Shown here piece by piece: positions 29,605 to 39,142 of a stretch of 64,000 nucleotides of DNA. Source of the stretch: Methanobacteriales archaeon HGW-Methanobacteriales-1 (GTDB taxonomy: Archaea; Methanobacteriota; Methanobacteria; Methanobacteriales; Methanobacteriaceae). The stretch lies in the NCBI GenBank assembly GCA_002839705.1, contig PGYO01000002.1, positions 124,001-188,000 on the forward strand. Direction: 5' to 3'. Position numbers and translations under genes: made by a program. The notes beneath the pieces are model-generated. The model was given only the letters and a program-made list of their open reading frames with translations, made no database searches and was not told the DNA's origin. The first letter of the stretch is position 1, and each line of letters opens with the position of its first letter.

Positions 29605-30045
29605 TTGACCATTGGGAACGAATTACGGGGTGATGATGGTTTAGGTCCTTTATTTGCTAATAAATTTTCTAAAATAACTAAAAACGCCTCTAAAGTGATT
29701 TTAATTGATGGGGGAATTGTTCCAGAAAATTTTACAGGAACTATACGTAAGGAAAATCCGTCCCATGTTATTTTAATTGATGCAGTGGAAATGAATGCCG
29801 CTCCGGGAGATATGGAAATCATAGCAAAGGAAAAAATTTCCCAATATAATGTATCTACTCATTCAATGCCTATTTCATTTTTAATTAAATATTTAGAGAC
29901 GACTTGTTCTTTTAAAATTATTTTATTAGGTATACAACCTCAAAAAATGGCACTTGGTGAAGAAATAACAGAAAACGTTCAAATAAGTGTTAATAAATTA
30001 GTAGACGTTTTTAAAAATATTTTCAATGATTTAAATCTAATATAA
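29605..30045 (+). CDS. Hydrogenase maturation protease (HycI/HoxW family)
   Basis: A nickel-dependent endopeptidase that trims the C-terminus of [NiFe]-hydrogenase large subunits. The family GNELRGDDGLG motif, D in LIDAVEMNAAPGD and H in STHSMPI supply the nickel ligands. The first normal start codon is TTG at 29605, which gives 146 residues but cuts into the first strand: the frame upstream encodes KLVIL directly before it. Open frame extends back to 29548, after a TAG, with no ATG, GTG or TTG. A strong GGGAGGTGGT lies at 29534-29543, just before an ATA at 29548. True start is unresolved. The gene probably overlaps the methyltransferase. Confidence 0.85.
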   Translation: MTIGNELRGDDGLGPLFANKFSKITKNASKVILIDGGIVPENFTGTIRKENPSHVILIDAVEMNAAPGDMEIIAKEKISQYNVSTHSMPISFLIKYLETTCSFKIILLGIQPQKMALGEEITENVQISVNKLVDVFKNIFNDLNLI

Positions 30046-30271
30046 ATTGTTAATATATATTTTAATTATAATTTCAAATATCCACTAAGTATTCAATTAA
30101 ATCTAAGATATCAAATAATATATTAAAAAATTTTATATTGAATAAGCTATTAATTTATTAAGAATGGGATGGCTTAATTTAATAAAAATATCTATTATAA
30201 AATATCTTTATGACCAAATATTTTATTTTAATTCATTAATAACGGATAATATTTCTTTTAAAAGTGATATA

Positions 30272-31429
30272 ATGAAAATTTTATTTATCGGAGCAAGATT
30301 ATACCATGGAGTAGCAGATTATGTCCAGGAAAAGGGCATTATCAGCATAATGTCGGAATCAAATCCAGATTCACCTAATCTAAAACTTCCCAACAAAGTT
30401 CATATAGTACCTCGAGGAATGGATGCACCTATGGAACTGGCCATTAAAGAAGATGTGGACGCAGTTTTACCACTAATTGGAATTGATGGACCTTTAATGG
30501 ATGTAGGAAAAATGAAGAATGTGCTGGAAAAAGAATATGGAATTCCAGTAGTTGCTTCGAATGAATTCGCAGCTTCTATGGCCACCAGCAAAATAAAAAC
30601 CAAGGAATTTTTCACTAAAAATAAGATAAATACTCCCGATTATCAAATCATATCTAATTCAGAAAATTCAGATAAAATACATAATTCTGAGTTTTTAGCA
30701 AGTAAATCCTCTAAAATTAAATTTCCATGCGTATTAAAACAAAGTGAGGGCCAGGGTGGAGTAGGAATAATGGTGGCCAAAAATAAGGAAGATGTGGAAA
30801 ATTACTTCCAAAAATATGATGGGGCTATTATAGAACAATTTATTGATGGATTTGAAATTTCGGTAGAGGTTTTAAGGTGGAATGGAAAATCAGTACCCTT
30901 GGCTGTTGTCTGTAAGGGTAAAACTACTTTAAAAGGCCTTCATCCCTTGGATAAGATTAAATATGCTCCTGCGGATATCTGTGGACTTTCTAATGAACTG
31001 GCCATAGACCTGGCTCTTAAAATAACAAACTTAATGGGATCTGAAGGTAATACTGATGTTGATATGATATTCGAGCCTTCATCTGGGAAATTATATGCTA
31101 TAGAAATGAATACTCGTCCTAGTGGTACTAGATACCTTACTGCTGCCAGTTCTGATATTAATCCCCTTAATGAAATGGTGGATATGGCCTTAGGGAAATG
31201 GGATGTTAATGATGTTAAAAACAGAATGAAAAATTATTATTCCCTTGAAATTCCAGTAGGTGAATTTAAGGGCCCAAATTGCGATAATTCATCTCAAAAC
31301 TTTAGAGGCTTTGATTCATGGGTTGTTCACGGCCCAAAAAATTATGAACGAGTCACTATTCGAGGTAAAGATCAAAAAAGTACTTATAAAACCGCAGAAA
31401 TGCTTAAAATAGATTTAAATAAATTTTAA
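30272..31429 (+). CDS. ATP-grasp ligase (CarB-like), probable pseudomurein pathway
   Basis: A 385-residue ATP-grasp enzyme. An N-terminal Rossmann-like part starts MKILFIGARLYHGVADYVQ. The ATP-grasp fold has KQSEGQGGVGIMVA (ATP loop), IIEQFIDGFEISVEVL and a metal site in AIEMNTRPSGTRYL. I start at ATG 30272, with AGTGAT nearby, rather than an upstream ATG that adds 36 unrelated residues. It precedes an MraY-like transferase and a Mur-ligase-like gene on the same strand. CarB-like ATP-grasp genes are known to accompany these in pseudomurein clusters, so it may join an amino acid to a wall precursor. Specificity unknown. Confidence 0.82.
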   Translation: MKILFIGARLYHGVADYVQEKGIISIMSESNPDSPNLKLPNKVHIVPRGMDAPMELAIKEDVDAVLPLIGIDGPLMDVGKMKNVLEKEYGIPVVASNEFAASMATSKIKTKEFFTKNKINTPDYQIISNSENSDKIHNSEFLASKSSKIKFPCVLKQSEGQGGVGIMVAKNKEDVENYFQKYDGAIIEQFIDGFEISVEVLRWNGKSVPLAVVCKGKTTLKGLHPLDKIKYAPADICGLSNELAIDLALKITNLMGSEGNTDVDMIFEPSSGKLYAIEMNTRPSGTRYLTAASSDINPLNEMVDMALGKWDVNDVKNRMKNYYSLEIPVGEFKGPNCDNSSQNFRGFDSWVVHGPKNYERVTIRGKDQKSTYKTAEMLKIDLNKF

Positions 31430-31781
31430 TTTTTATTCTAGTTTAATTTTTCTATATCTTATTTTCATCTTATTTTATTTTTATAATTAATTTAATCAAT
31501 AAACTCTAAATTGTCAAAACTTAAATAAATGATGAATAAAAGATTATCATAAAATATTTAAATTATTGTTTTATCAATTAGTTAATATATGAAAATTACT
31601 ATTGAATAATAACTTCTTTAAAACATTAAGTTATTTATAATATTAATCAAAATTTGGTCTTAATAAGATTAATTGGTTACTAAGACTAGGTTAAATAAAA
31701 TTTTAAATAGAAATAATTCATATTTCAATTACAAACTGGATAATGATATCAGTTATCAATTGTATTTAATAAGGTGATAAT
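31430..31781. other. AT-rich intergenic region
   Basis: About 350 bases of AT-rich DNA without a gene. It presumably holds the promoter of the MraY-like gene and ends with the AAGGTGATAAT ribosome site. Confidence 0.5.
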
Positions 31782-32858
31782 TTGGATTCTCTTCAAAATG
31801 GATGGGTGGTGCTAGCATTAGCTCTATTAGCATCCCTCTTTTTCACAGCATTTATAAAAAAAATTCTTAAAAACGCTAATATATCGGACAGTCCTATTGT
31901 AACAGAACATCGCCACAAAGCAGGCACTCCTACCATGGGAGGTATTGGAATCCTCATGGCAGCACTTTTTGTATCTTGTATATATTTCAAAAACACTTAT
32001 TTGATTATAACTTGTTTTATAATGATGACTGCAGGCTTAGTGGGCTTACTTGATGATTTAATTGGCTTAAAAACCAAAGAACTGCAAAAAATTGTTAAAA
32101 ACATCTCAAAATCTCCTGTTGAAATTGGTCAACTATCTCTAAAACCTGGTGAAGAAGCTCGTGCTGCCACTGAAAAAGCAAAAAATGATCTAGATGGACT
32201 TTTAAAAACTGGAAATGTTGAAGTTGTTGGGCAGGCCCCTATTAAAAGCGAAGTTAAGGAGAGCGAAAAAATACTGGCTCAATTTATCATCGCACTATTC
32301 TTAGTAGGTACTGGTGCAGTAACCACAATTGGTGGATTTTCTCTGGGATTTTTGGTTATTCCTATTGTTATAATTGGAATTATTGGAGCAATAAATGCAG
32401 TTAACCTTATAGATGGTATGGATGGCCTGGCTGCAGGAATAATAACCATTGTGTCAGCTTCATGTGCCATTTTCCTGAATTTAAATGGTAATTTTACCTC
32501 TTCCGTCCCATTTATTGCTTTAACAGGATTAAGTTTAGGTTTTTTGGCCTTTAATCGCTATCCTGCAAGTATTTTCATGGGAGATACTGGATCTTTTGCT
32601 CTAGGTGGAGGATATGCGGCAGCAGTTATGCTCACCGATACGGCTTACTTTGGAGTTATTGCTCTTGCAGTCCCTATTGTTTCCGTAATTATAAGCTTGA
32701 TGCACCGAGCTCATATTATAAAACTTCCTGTAGAACCATTACACCATACTTTACATTATAAAGGACTTTCTGAAAAGAAAATTGTTCTTATTTACTGGGC
32801 TTTAACTCTGATAATCTGTGCCATAGGTCTTTATTTTTATCAATCTTTCCCTAACTGA
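31782..32858 (+). CDS. MraY-like phospho-sugar transferase, probable pseudomurein lipid step
   Basis: A 358-residue polytopic membrane enzyme of the MraY/WecA family, transferring a sugar phosphate to an isoprenoid phosphate. Family motifs are GTPTMGGIGIL, the DDLIG aspartates, NLIDGMDGLAAG, FMGDTGSFALGG and a C-terminal HRAH...EPLHH loop. About 10 hydrophobic segments are visible. An insert of roughly 65 polar residues (about 103-168) after the DD motif is unusual compared with bacterial MraY. Start is TTG, with AAGGTGATAAT upstream. It ends 11 bases before a Mur-ligase-like gene, so the two are cotranscribed, likely for pseudomurein precursor assembly. Confidence 0.88.
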   Translation: MDSLQNGWVVLALALLASLFFTAFIKKILKNANISDSPIVTEHRHKAGTPTMGGIGILMAALFVSCIYFKNTYLIITCFIMMTAGLVGLLDDLIGLKTKELQKIVKNISKSPVEIGQLSLKPGEEARAATEKAKNDLDGLLKTGNVEVVGQAPIKSEVKESEKILAQFIIALFLVGTGAVTTIGGFSLGFLVIPIVIIGIIGAINAVNLIDGMDGLAAGIITIVSASCAIFLNLNGNFTSSVPFIALTGLSLGFLAFNRYPASIFMGDTGSFALGGGYAAAVMLTDTAYFGVIALAVPIVSVIISLMHRAHIIKLPVEPLHHTLHYKGLSEKKIVLIYWALTLIICAIGLYFYQSFPN

Positions 32859-32869
32859 GGTAAAATTTC

Positions 32870-34456
32870 ATGGAAACACGTCCTATCAATTCTAATTCAA
32901 ATTTTTTAGTCTCTACCCTTGCTGATAAGATTTCAGGGAAATTGTTTGGCCCAGATAATCTTTTCACTGGGATTTTCAATACATTAGGTGATTCTAATTG
33001 CGGGGATATTATTATAAGGCACTGGATCGACGAGGAAGGAATTAGAATTGCTTTTAAAAAGGGAGTTTCTGGTATAATAACTCAAGATGCTCGAGAAGGA
33101 GCTACTGAGCTGGCCATAAAATATGGGATGTCTTTAATTGTAGTTGAAAAAATAGAAATTGCTAATGCATTTGCTTTAAAATGGGCCATTAAGGAATTTG
33201 CTCCGGAATCTCACAGGGTGGTAATTACGGGAACTAATGGTAAATCAACAACGACTCATATGATTTATCACATTCTTAAAACTGCTAAATGGAATGTTTA
33301 CACTAATACTGACTCTAAATCTGAATTTAACACGTTAATTGATCCTATGGTATCTAAACAGATATCTGAATTTGCACAAAATCTAGAAAAATCTAGCTTA
33401 AAATGTTATGATAATCAAATTAATGGACGTTCGGGTCCGGGAATAGATGCTTTAATAATTGAAGTTTCTGAAGTTCAGGGATGGTTGGATAATGTAATGA
33501 AAGACCATGCTTATTTAATGACTCAAGCTATAAATCCTGAGGTTTTAGTTATTACTAATGTGGCCATGGACCATATCGGTCTGGTTAATTCTATGGATGA
33601 GGTATTTGATGAGATTTATGGCGCGGTCAGGGCTATGGAATCTGGAGTGGTGGTCCTGAATTTCAATGATGCACTGGTAAGAAAAATGGGTGAGTCTTCA
33701 AATTCCCATATAAGTCCTTTTTATCATGGAAATGGCTGTAGTCTGGAATTTGATGATTCTGATGTTAATTCTGGAGGTATTTTCTTTAAAAGAGAACTAT
33801 TAATTGAAACTAAAGATTTACCATTTAAAAGCCAGCACTTTATTGAAAATACATTAGCTGCTATTTCGGCATGTATTTCTTTGAAAGTTCCTTTGGAGGA
33901 TATTACTCAGGGTATTATTTCATATCATGCTTTAAATAGGAGATTTTCCATAATTAACGAAAACCCACGGATAATTGATGATTTTGCCCATAATCCTGAC
34001 GGAATAAAAGCCACTATTAAAAGTGCCGCTGATTTTGTATATGCTCATAACTCATCTAATTCAAATACTACGTCCCCTGATGAATTTCCAGTATCTCCGG
34101 CTATGAAAAGTAAATTATGGGTTGTTTGTTCTATTAGGGGATCTAGAGGTGATGAAATTAATCAAATTAATTCTCAAGCTCTAGCTGAATCTTTAAATGA
34201 ATTAGAATTAGATTATGGTCTAATTGTTTCTGCTAGCAGTGATGTAGTTGATAATTTAAACACGGTAAAAAAACATGAAAAGAAAATCTTTTTGGAAACC
34301 CTAAAAGCACAGCAGATTGAGTACATTTTTGAGGAAACATTGAACGCATCCTTAAAAAATGTATTGGATATAGCGGATTTTCAGGATACGATTTTATTAA
34401 TTGGTGCTCAGGGAATGGATCCTGCTTTAGATTTAATTAGGACTCAAAGTAATTGA
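32870..34456 (+). CDS. Mur-ligase-like enzyme, probable pseudomurein peptide ligase
   Basis: A 528-residue ATP-dependent ligase with Mur-ligase layout. The ATP loop is VVITGTNGKSTTTHM (about residue 118-132), followed by ALIIEVSEVQGWL and NVAMDHIGLVNSMDE. C-terminal domain features include NRRFSIINENPRIIDDFAHNPDG with the DxAHNP motif. GAGGTAAAA precedes the ATG and the MraY-like gene is 11 bases upstream. Methanobacteriales use MurE/F-like homologues to build pseudomurein peptide; which amino acid this one adds is unknown. Confidence 0.88.
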   Translation: METRPINSNSNFLVSTLADKISGKLFGPDNLFTGIFNTLGDSNCGDIIIRHWIDEEGIRIAFKKGVSGIITQDAREGATELAIKYGMSLIVVEKIEIANAFALKWAIKEFAPESHRVVITGTNGKSTTTHMIYHILKTAKWNVYTNTDSKSEFNTLIDPMVSKQISEFAQNLEKSSLKCYDNQINGRSGPGIDALIIEVSEVQGWLDNVMKDHAYLMTQAINPEVLVITNVAMDHIGLVNSMDEVFDEIYGAVRAMESGVVVLNFNDALVRKMGESSNSHISPFYHGNGCSLEFDDSDVNSGGIFFKRELLIETKDLPFKSQHFIENTLAAISACISLKVPLEDITQGIISYHALNRRFSIINENPRIIDDFAHNPDGIKATIKSAADFVYAHNSSNSNTTSPDEFPVSPAMKSKLWVVCSIRGSRGDEINQINSQALAESLNELELDYGLIVSASSDVVDNLNTVKKHEKKIFLETLKAQQIEYIFEETLNASLKNVLDIADFQDTILLIGAQGMDPALDLIRTQSN

Positions 34457-34892
34457 CTTATGAATCTATTCAATTTAAATCCAATAGTGTGATTCTTGAT
34501 ATTATTTTTAAACTTATCATACAAAATAATAAAATGAATAACGAAAAATACTTATATGTTAAATAGATAATCATTTGCAATATAATATATTTATCAATAT
34601 TTAATTTATTATCATTTTTATCCTTAATTACCAGTTTATAGCATTATTTGATTAAAAAAATTAAATCAAAAATCAATTAATAAATTGATTATAAATCTAA
34701 AAATTCTTCTATACTTGAAAAATCTTTAATTAAGCATATATCTTTAATAAAAGAATATTTAAATTTAAATAATTGAATAAATAGATAAAATTAAGATAAT
34801 TCTTAGATTATTAAATATTATTTAGAATTAATTAAAGTATAACTAATTATAATCTCAAATTTATATTAACACATTTTAAGGGTGAATATTGA
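34457..34892. other. AT-rich intergenic region
   Basis: A 436-base stretch with no gene recognised. Many A/T runs; promoter elements of the next gene are expected near its 3' end, before GGTGAATATT. Confidence 0.5.
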
Positions 34893-35330
34893 ATGTTTTT
34901 AAAAATTAGAAGGGATACATTAATAATATTATTATTGGCCTTCATGCTTATTGTATCTGGTCGTACTATGACTTATATGGCTTATGCTTCATCCACTGAA
35001 GATGCACAGGGGACACCGATAGCAGGAGTTATAATTAAAGGAAATGATATTGTTCCTTTGCTTTCCATAAAAAATAATATTGCTGCAGCGGGATTTAGAT
35101 CTGGTAGTTATATTAAAGGTGATGTTCTAGTTACTACTAAGCGCCAAGTTCCTTTAAATGAGGCTATTTCAAATGCTGAGACATTTGTGAAACGAACTAC
35201 TATTCCGGGAACACAAGTTTCTCCTATTGTGGCGGCTGACATAAAAGTTGATAAAAAAACGGGTATTGTCACGGTTAATGTAATTGAGGACTTTTCTACA
35301 GTCACTGTTAAAAATACGACTTCGGGGTGA
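34893..35330 (+). CDS. Secreted small protein, function unknown
   Basis: A 145-residue exported protein. Residues 10-34 form a signal peptide or anchor. The mature part includes TPIAGVIIKGNDIVPLLSIK and a repeating beta pattern ending FSTVTVKNTTSG. No Cys in the mature chain. GGTGAATATT precedes the ATG. It overlaps the ribosome site of the next gene, so the two are an operon; both lie downstream of pseudomurein genes, hinting at the cell envelope. No family recognised. Confidence 0.72.
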   Translation: MFLKIRRDTLIILLLAFMLIVSGRTMTYMAYASSTEDAQGTPIAGVIIKGNDIVPLLSIKNNIAAAGFRSGSYIKGDVLVTTKRQVPLNEAISNAETFVKRTTIPGTQVSPIVAADIKVDKKTGIVTVNVIEDFSTVTVKNTTSG

Positions 35331-35335
35331 TTATG

Positions 35336-36589
35336 ATGCGAAAATTAAAAATTGCCCTATTTTTTCTTACAATTATAATGCTAACTAGTACAGTTTCTGC
35401 AACTATGAACGTTATAGTTATCACTGATCCTACTGGAAAAGATCCTAATGGTGCTGCCGCAGGTAGTATGTCTTTTGCAGAGAACATGTTTCAATCTACT
35501 TTTATAATGTCTAAGGATCAGCAGTTTGCAGTTCTATCTGGTGGGGAAGGTAATTCCTATCAAAGACTTTTAGCTATTGTAAAGGCCATATCTTTACTTG
35601 AAAATGGTGCTACACCTTCAGAAGCTGCAGGATCTGCTAACTCATACAGTGGAATACGTGTTGTGGTGGGAGGACCTACCATTGGGGCTGCAGTCGGAGG
35701 ATCTTTTGATGCATATGTGGTTACTGTAGATGATAGTGGGGTTATAACAGCTTCTTTACGTTCTAGCGGCCTCGCTGTTTTACCTGCAGGCCAACGAGGA
35801 GCGATTATCCACCTGCGTAATACTCATGGGAATCCTCAATATGGCACAGCTACCCGGGTTAGGCAGGAGACAGCAATTAATATTGGTAAAATGATTCGTG
35901 ATGGATATTCTTCCACTTATATTATGGGAAAAGTATTTGAAGAAGTATCAAAAGATTCTGGTGAAAAATACGGTGGAGGGGCTGTTAATTTAGTTTCAGG
36001 AATATCTACCGGGGACATGTTCACTCCCGAAAAGCTGAATGAAACGGGTTTTCCAATGAATGAAGCATATACTAAGGTTTGCCCGGTTGATGGATGGAGT
36101 GTAGGTTATCCTGAAGCAGAAAATTATGAAAGGTGCCCTATAGATGGAAGTGCTTTAAAAACAGTTTATGCATATGAGGCATTGGCCAGTGCTATTACAG
36201 TCACTCAAAATACGGTTCTGGTTTCGGTTTATGGAACTGATGAAACTGGAGTGGTGGAAACAACTCAAGAAATTGTAAAAGCTTCTGTTAAAAAGAATGG
36301 ATATAGTGCTAATGCCATTGCTGCTTCAATTAATAAAGGAATTGGTAATGGATTGCTGGTAGGGGTAAATTATGTAGAACCTAAAGATATTAATATAAAA
36401 CAAAATTCTAAGGCTGTAGGCGTTTATTTCACACCCTTACCTAATTCAAGAACTTCACCAGCTTGGAATTTGCCGGTAAGTGCTGGATTACTGAATATTC
36501 TAGGGAATATTCAAACAGCCATTGGTTTTGTAATGGTTCTTCTGGTTCTATTTAGAAGTACTTTAATAACTTCATTTAAAAGGAAATAA
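35336..36589 (+). CDS. Secreted protein with C-terminal membrane anchor and CPxDG pair
   Basis: A 417-residue exported protein. Residues 5-22 are a signal peptide and the last ~30 residues are a membrane segment ending in SFKRK, so the bulk faces outside. Two four-Cys-like knuckles (CPVDGWSVG and CPIDGSALK) about 25 residues apart may bind zinc or form a disulfide. The rest is Gly-rich alpha/beta with GGPTIGAAVGGSFDAYVV. ATG at 35336 follows GGGGTGAT, which spans the stop of the previous gene; nearer in-frame codons are possible. Function unknown. Confidence 0.78.
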   Translation: MRKLKIALFFLTIIMLTSTVSATMNVIVITDPTGKDPNGAAAGSMSFAENMFQSTFIMSKDQQFAVLSGGEGNSYQRLLAIVKAISLLENGATPSEAAGSANSYSGIRVVVGGPTIGAAVGGSFDAYVVTVDDSGVITASLRSSGLAVLPAGQRGAIIHLRNTHGNPQYGTATRVRQETAINIGKMIRDGYSSTYIMGKVFEEVSKDSGEKYGGGAVNLVSGISTGDMFTPEKLNETGFPMNEAYTKVCPVDGWSVGYPEAENYERCPIDGSALKTVYAYEALASAITVTQNTVLVSVYGTDETGVVETTQEIVKASVKKNGYSANAIAASINKGIGNGLLVGVNYVEPKDINIKQNSKAVGVYFTPLPNSRTSPAWNLPVSAGLLNILGNIQTAIGFVMVLLVLFRSTLITSFKRK

Positions 36590-36660
36590 CAGAATAACAA
36601 ATTCAATATATTATAATAATTAAATTATTAACTAATTCCATATTTTATACGGAGAAAAAA

Positions 36661-37026
36661 ATGTCATTAATTCTTTTAAGAGCCGATAATCAGGCAAAAC
36701 TTCTAAACTCACTTGCAGATATTGAAAGACATGCTGGATTGAAAATTAATGGAAAACCTAGATTGATTGAGAATGAATTTGCAGATAATCTTGCTGAAAG
36801 CATTTTAAAGAAGAAATTAAAGAAGAAAGCTGTTATTTCAGCAGTCATCACGGTTCAGGAAAATGCCACTAAAAGTATAATGCAGGCCAAAAAAATTCAT
36901 CCTCCTGCTCATGTTATCATTGTAAGTGATGAATATCCTGAATTTAAAACTTTAAAAGCAGAATTCAGTCGTGCACCTGCACTAAAAGGTTATTATTCCC
37001 ATAAATTGAATAAAGGTAAGAAATAG
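36661..37026 (+). CDS. DUF356 family protein
   Basis: A 121-residue protein, start MSLILLRADNQAKLLNSLAD, matching the methanogen DUF356 family in length and in the opening strand-helix. A Lys-rich centre (LKKKLKKKAV) is followed by HPPAHVIIVSDEYPE. GGAG precedes the ATG. Function unknown. Confidence 0.75.
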   Translation: MSLILLRADNQAKLLNSLADIERHAGLKINGKPRLIENEFADNLAESILKKKLKKKAVISAVITVQENATKSIMQAKKIHPPAHVIIVSDEYPEFKTLKAEFSRAPALKGYYSHKLNKGKK

Positions 37027-37242
37027 TTATTTTAATACTATTTCATTATTTTAATAATTCATTTTTTTTACTAAAAAATATTTTAACAGATTTTTTTCAT
37101 ATAATTATTTTTTATTTGAATTTTTAAGAAATTATAGAATTTTTACAAAATTAATCTCAAAAAAATAGGAATTGAATAATTTTATAATTATTAAATCTTT
37201 AATTAACTAAAAATAAAAAAATAATATTTAAAATAAGTTTTT

Positions 37243-37731
37243 TTAGTGTTTTTTAATTCGAGCTATATCTCCAATAGTAGATCCTTTTAAGGAATTCGCT
37301 TTAAATTCCTCACCAGTAGTATCTTCTATTTTTTCTAAAAGATCTATCTTGAGAATTTTCTCAATTTTTCGGGCCAGTTTTGTGTCTGGTGCCATATGAG
37401 CAGTTTCTAATCTAGAAACCACAGATACTTTTTCATTAATTTTTCTTCCTAAATCTTCACGAGACCAGCCTTTCTTTTCTCGGGCCTGTCTAATAATGGT
37501 GTTATAATCTTCAAGTAACTCGTAAGTTGTTTCTCTTCTTCTAGGGCGGCTTTGAGGTATTCTTCTTCCTCGTGCTGTTCCTTGAGGCCCTCGAGCGTGG
37601 GCTGGTTTGGATGGTGGTCTCTGGATTTTACCGAATTTAGAGCAGTCTTTGCAAACTTTCATGGTAGATCCGTCGATTTTTGTAATAATTGGTTCATCAA
37701 TAATTTTTTTCCCGCAAATCTCGCATCTCAT
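37243..37731 (-). CDS. Archaeal MBF1-like transcription factor (aMBF1, TIGR00270-type)
   Basis: A 162-residue protein. An N-terminal zinc ribbon has CEICGKKI and CKDCSKFG. An Arg/Pro-rich linker (about 40-65) is followed by an HTH (about 70-130) with IRQAREKKGWSREDLGRKI. This order is that of archaeal MBF1, which links activators with the basal machinery in eukaryotes. GGGATC precedes the ATG. It is divergent from PAN by 105 bases, an arrangement that may share control. Confidence 0.93.
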   Translation of the reverse strand: MRCEICGKKIIDEPIITKIDGSTMKVCKDCSKFGKIQRPPSKPAHARGPQGTARGRRIPQSRPRRRETTYELLEDYNTIIRQAREKKGWSREDLGRKINEKVSVVSRLETAHMAPDTKLARKIEKILKIDLLEKIEDTTGEEFKANSLKGSTIGDIARIKKH

Positions 37732-37836
37732 AAAGATCCCTTTGTTTTTATATTTATTTAATTCTTACCTCAATATTTAAATATTACTAAAACAAATGTA
37801 GTATCAATAAAATTTATATAGGAGTGTTCTAAGCTC

Positions 37837-39069
37837 ATGGAAAATTCCTCTCAAAGCACACTAAAAAAGATTGAAGACCTTAAAAAAGAAATAAGAATAC
37901 TTAAAGAAGATAATACGAAAACAAAGAGAAATCTGATGTGGAAAGTCAGAAAACTCGAAAAAGATAAGGTTTTAATCGAAAATGAAAAAATTCGACTGGA
38001 CCGAGAAGTTAAATCCCTTCGAGGAGAAGTTGAAAGATTCAGATCACCCCCTTTAGTCATTGCCACAATTACTGAAGTGCTGGACGACCATAGAATTGCT
38101 GTTAAAAGTAGTACTGGCCCACACTTTGTTATTAATTACTCAAGATTCCTTGATGATAAATTACTAGAACCTGGCTCTCGTGTAGCACTAAATCAACAGA
38201 CTTTCAGCATTGTAGATGTTTTACCTTCTGAAAAAGATCCGGTGGTTACTGGTATGGAAGTTGATGAAAAACCTAATGTTTCCTATGAACAAATTGGTGG
38301 TTTAGAAGATCAAGTTGTTGAAGTAAAGGAAACTGTGGAATTACCACTTAAAAAACCAGAATTATTTAAGAAGATTGGAATCGAACCTCCGAAAGGAGTT
38401 CTGTTTTACGGTCCTCCAGGTACTGGAAAGACTCTGCTGGCCAAAGCAGTTGCTCACGAGACTAATGCTACTTTTATAAAAATAGTGGCCTCTGAATTCG
38501 TTCGAAAATATATTGGTGAAGGTGCTCGTTTGGTAAGGGGAGTATTTGAACTGGCCAAAGAAAAATCGCCAAGTATAATATTTATTGACGAAATTGATGC
38601 TGTGGCTGCCAAAAGACTTAAAAGTTCAACCAGTGGGGACAGAGAAGTTCAAAGAACTCTCATGCAACTCCTAGCAGAACTTGATGGATTTGAAGACCGT
38701 GGAAACGTGGGAATAATTGCTGCAACCAACCGCCCAGATATTTTGGACCCTGCCTTACTACGTCCTGGTCGTTTTGACCGATTTATAGAGGTCCCCATAC
38801 CAAATGAAGATGCTAGGCGTGCAATTTTAAAAATTCACACTAAACGAATGTCCTTAGCTGAAGAAGTTGATGTAGAACTTTTATCCAATCTAACTGATGG
38901 TACTTCTGGTGCGGATCTTAAGGCAATTTGTACCGAAGCCGGTATGTTTGCCATTAGAGAAGAACGAGAAGAAGTAACCATGAATGATTTTATGGATGCT
39001 GTTGATAAAATAATCGGTGTGGAAAACGAAGAAGGCTATAATAAAGAAGCTGGAGTGATGTTTGGTTAA
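37837..39069 (+). CDS. pan: Proteasome-activating nucleotidase PAN
   Basis: A 410-residue AAA+ ATPase that unfolds proteins and feeds them to the 20S proteasome. An N-terminal coiled coil (about 5-75) is followed by the OB domain (about 75-135). The AAA core has GPPGTGKT (Walker A), [10 protein letters not shown] (Walker B) and [10 protein letters not shown] (arginine-finger region). The usual HbYX tail is represented by the C-terminal residues VMFG, not the classical three-residue form. A perfect 20-bp palindrome spans the stop codon. GGAGTG lies upstream of the ATG, with a TATA-like TTTATATA close to it. Confidence 0.96.
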   Translation: MENSSQSTLKKIEDLKKEIRILKEDNTKTKRNLMWKVRKLEKDKVLIENEKIRLDREVKSLRGEVERFRSPPLVIATITEVLDDHRIAVKSSTGPHFVINYSRFLDDKLLEPGSRVALNQQTFSIVDVLPSEKDPVVTGMEVDEKPNVSYEQIGGLEDQVVEVKETVELPLKKPELFKKIGIEPPKGVLFYGPPGTGKTLLAKAVAHETNATFIKIVASEFVRKYIGEGARLVRGVFELAKEKSPSIIFIDEIDAVAAKRLKSSTSGDREVQRTLMQLLAELDGFEDRGNVGIIAATNRPDILDPALLRPGRFDRFIEVPIPNEDARRAILKIHTKRMSLAEEVDVELLSNLTDGTSGADLKAICTEAGMFAIREEREEVTMNDFMDAVDKIIGVENEEGYNKEAGVMFG

Positions 39070-39080
39070 TATTAACCAAA
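39061..39080. terminator. Perfect 20-bp palindrome at the end of pan
   Basis: TTTGGTTAAT followed by ATTAACCAAA forms a perfect palindrome from the last codons of pan through the stop and seven bases beyond it. A T-rich run follows (39087-39098). It may form a short terminator hairpin. With no loop, the hairpin is weak, so the role is uncertain. Confidence 0.45.
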
Positions 39081-39142
39081 TAACCTATTTTTTATTTTTA
39101 GCTTGAAAATAATTTTTTTATTTTATTAAATGATTATTTTTT

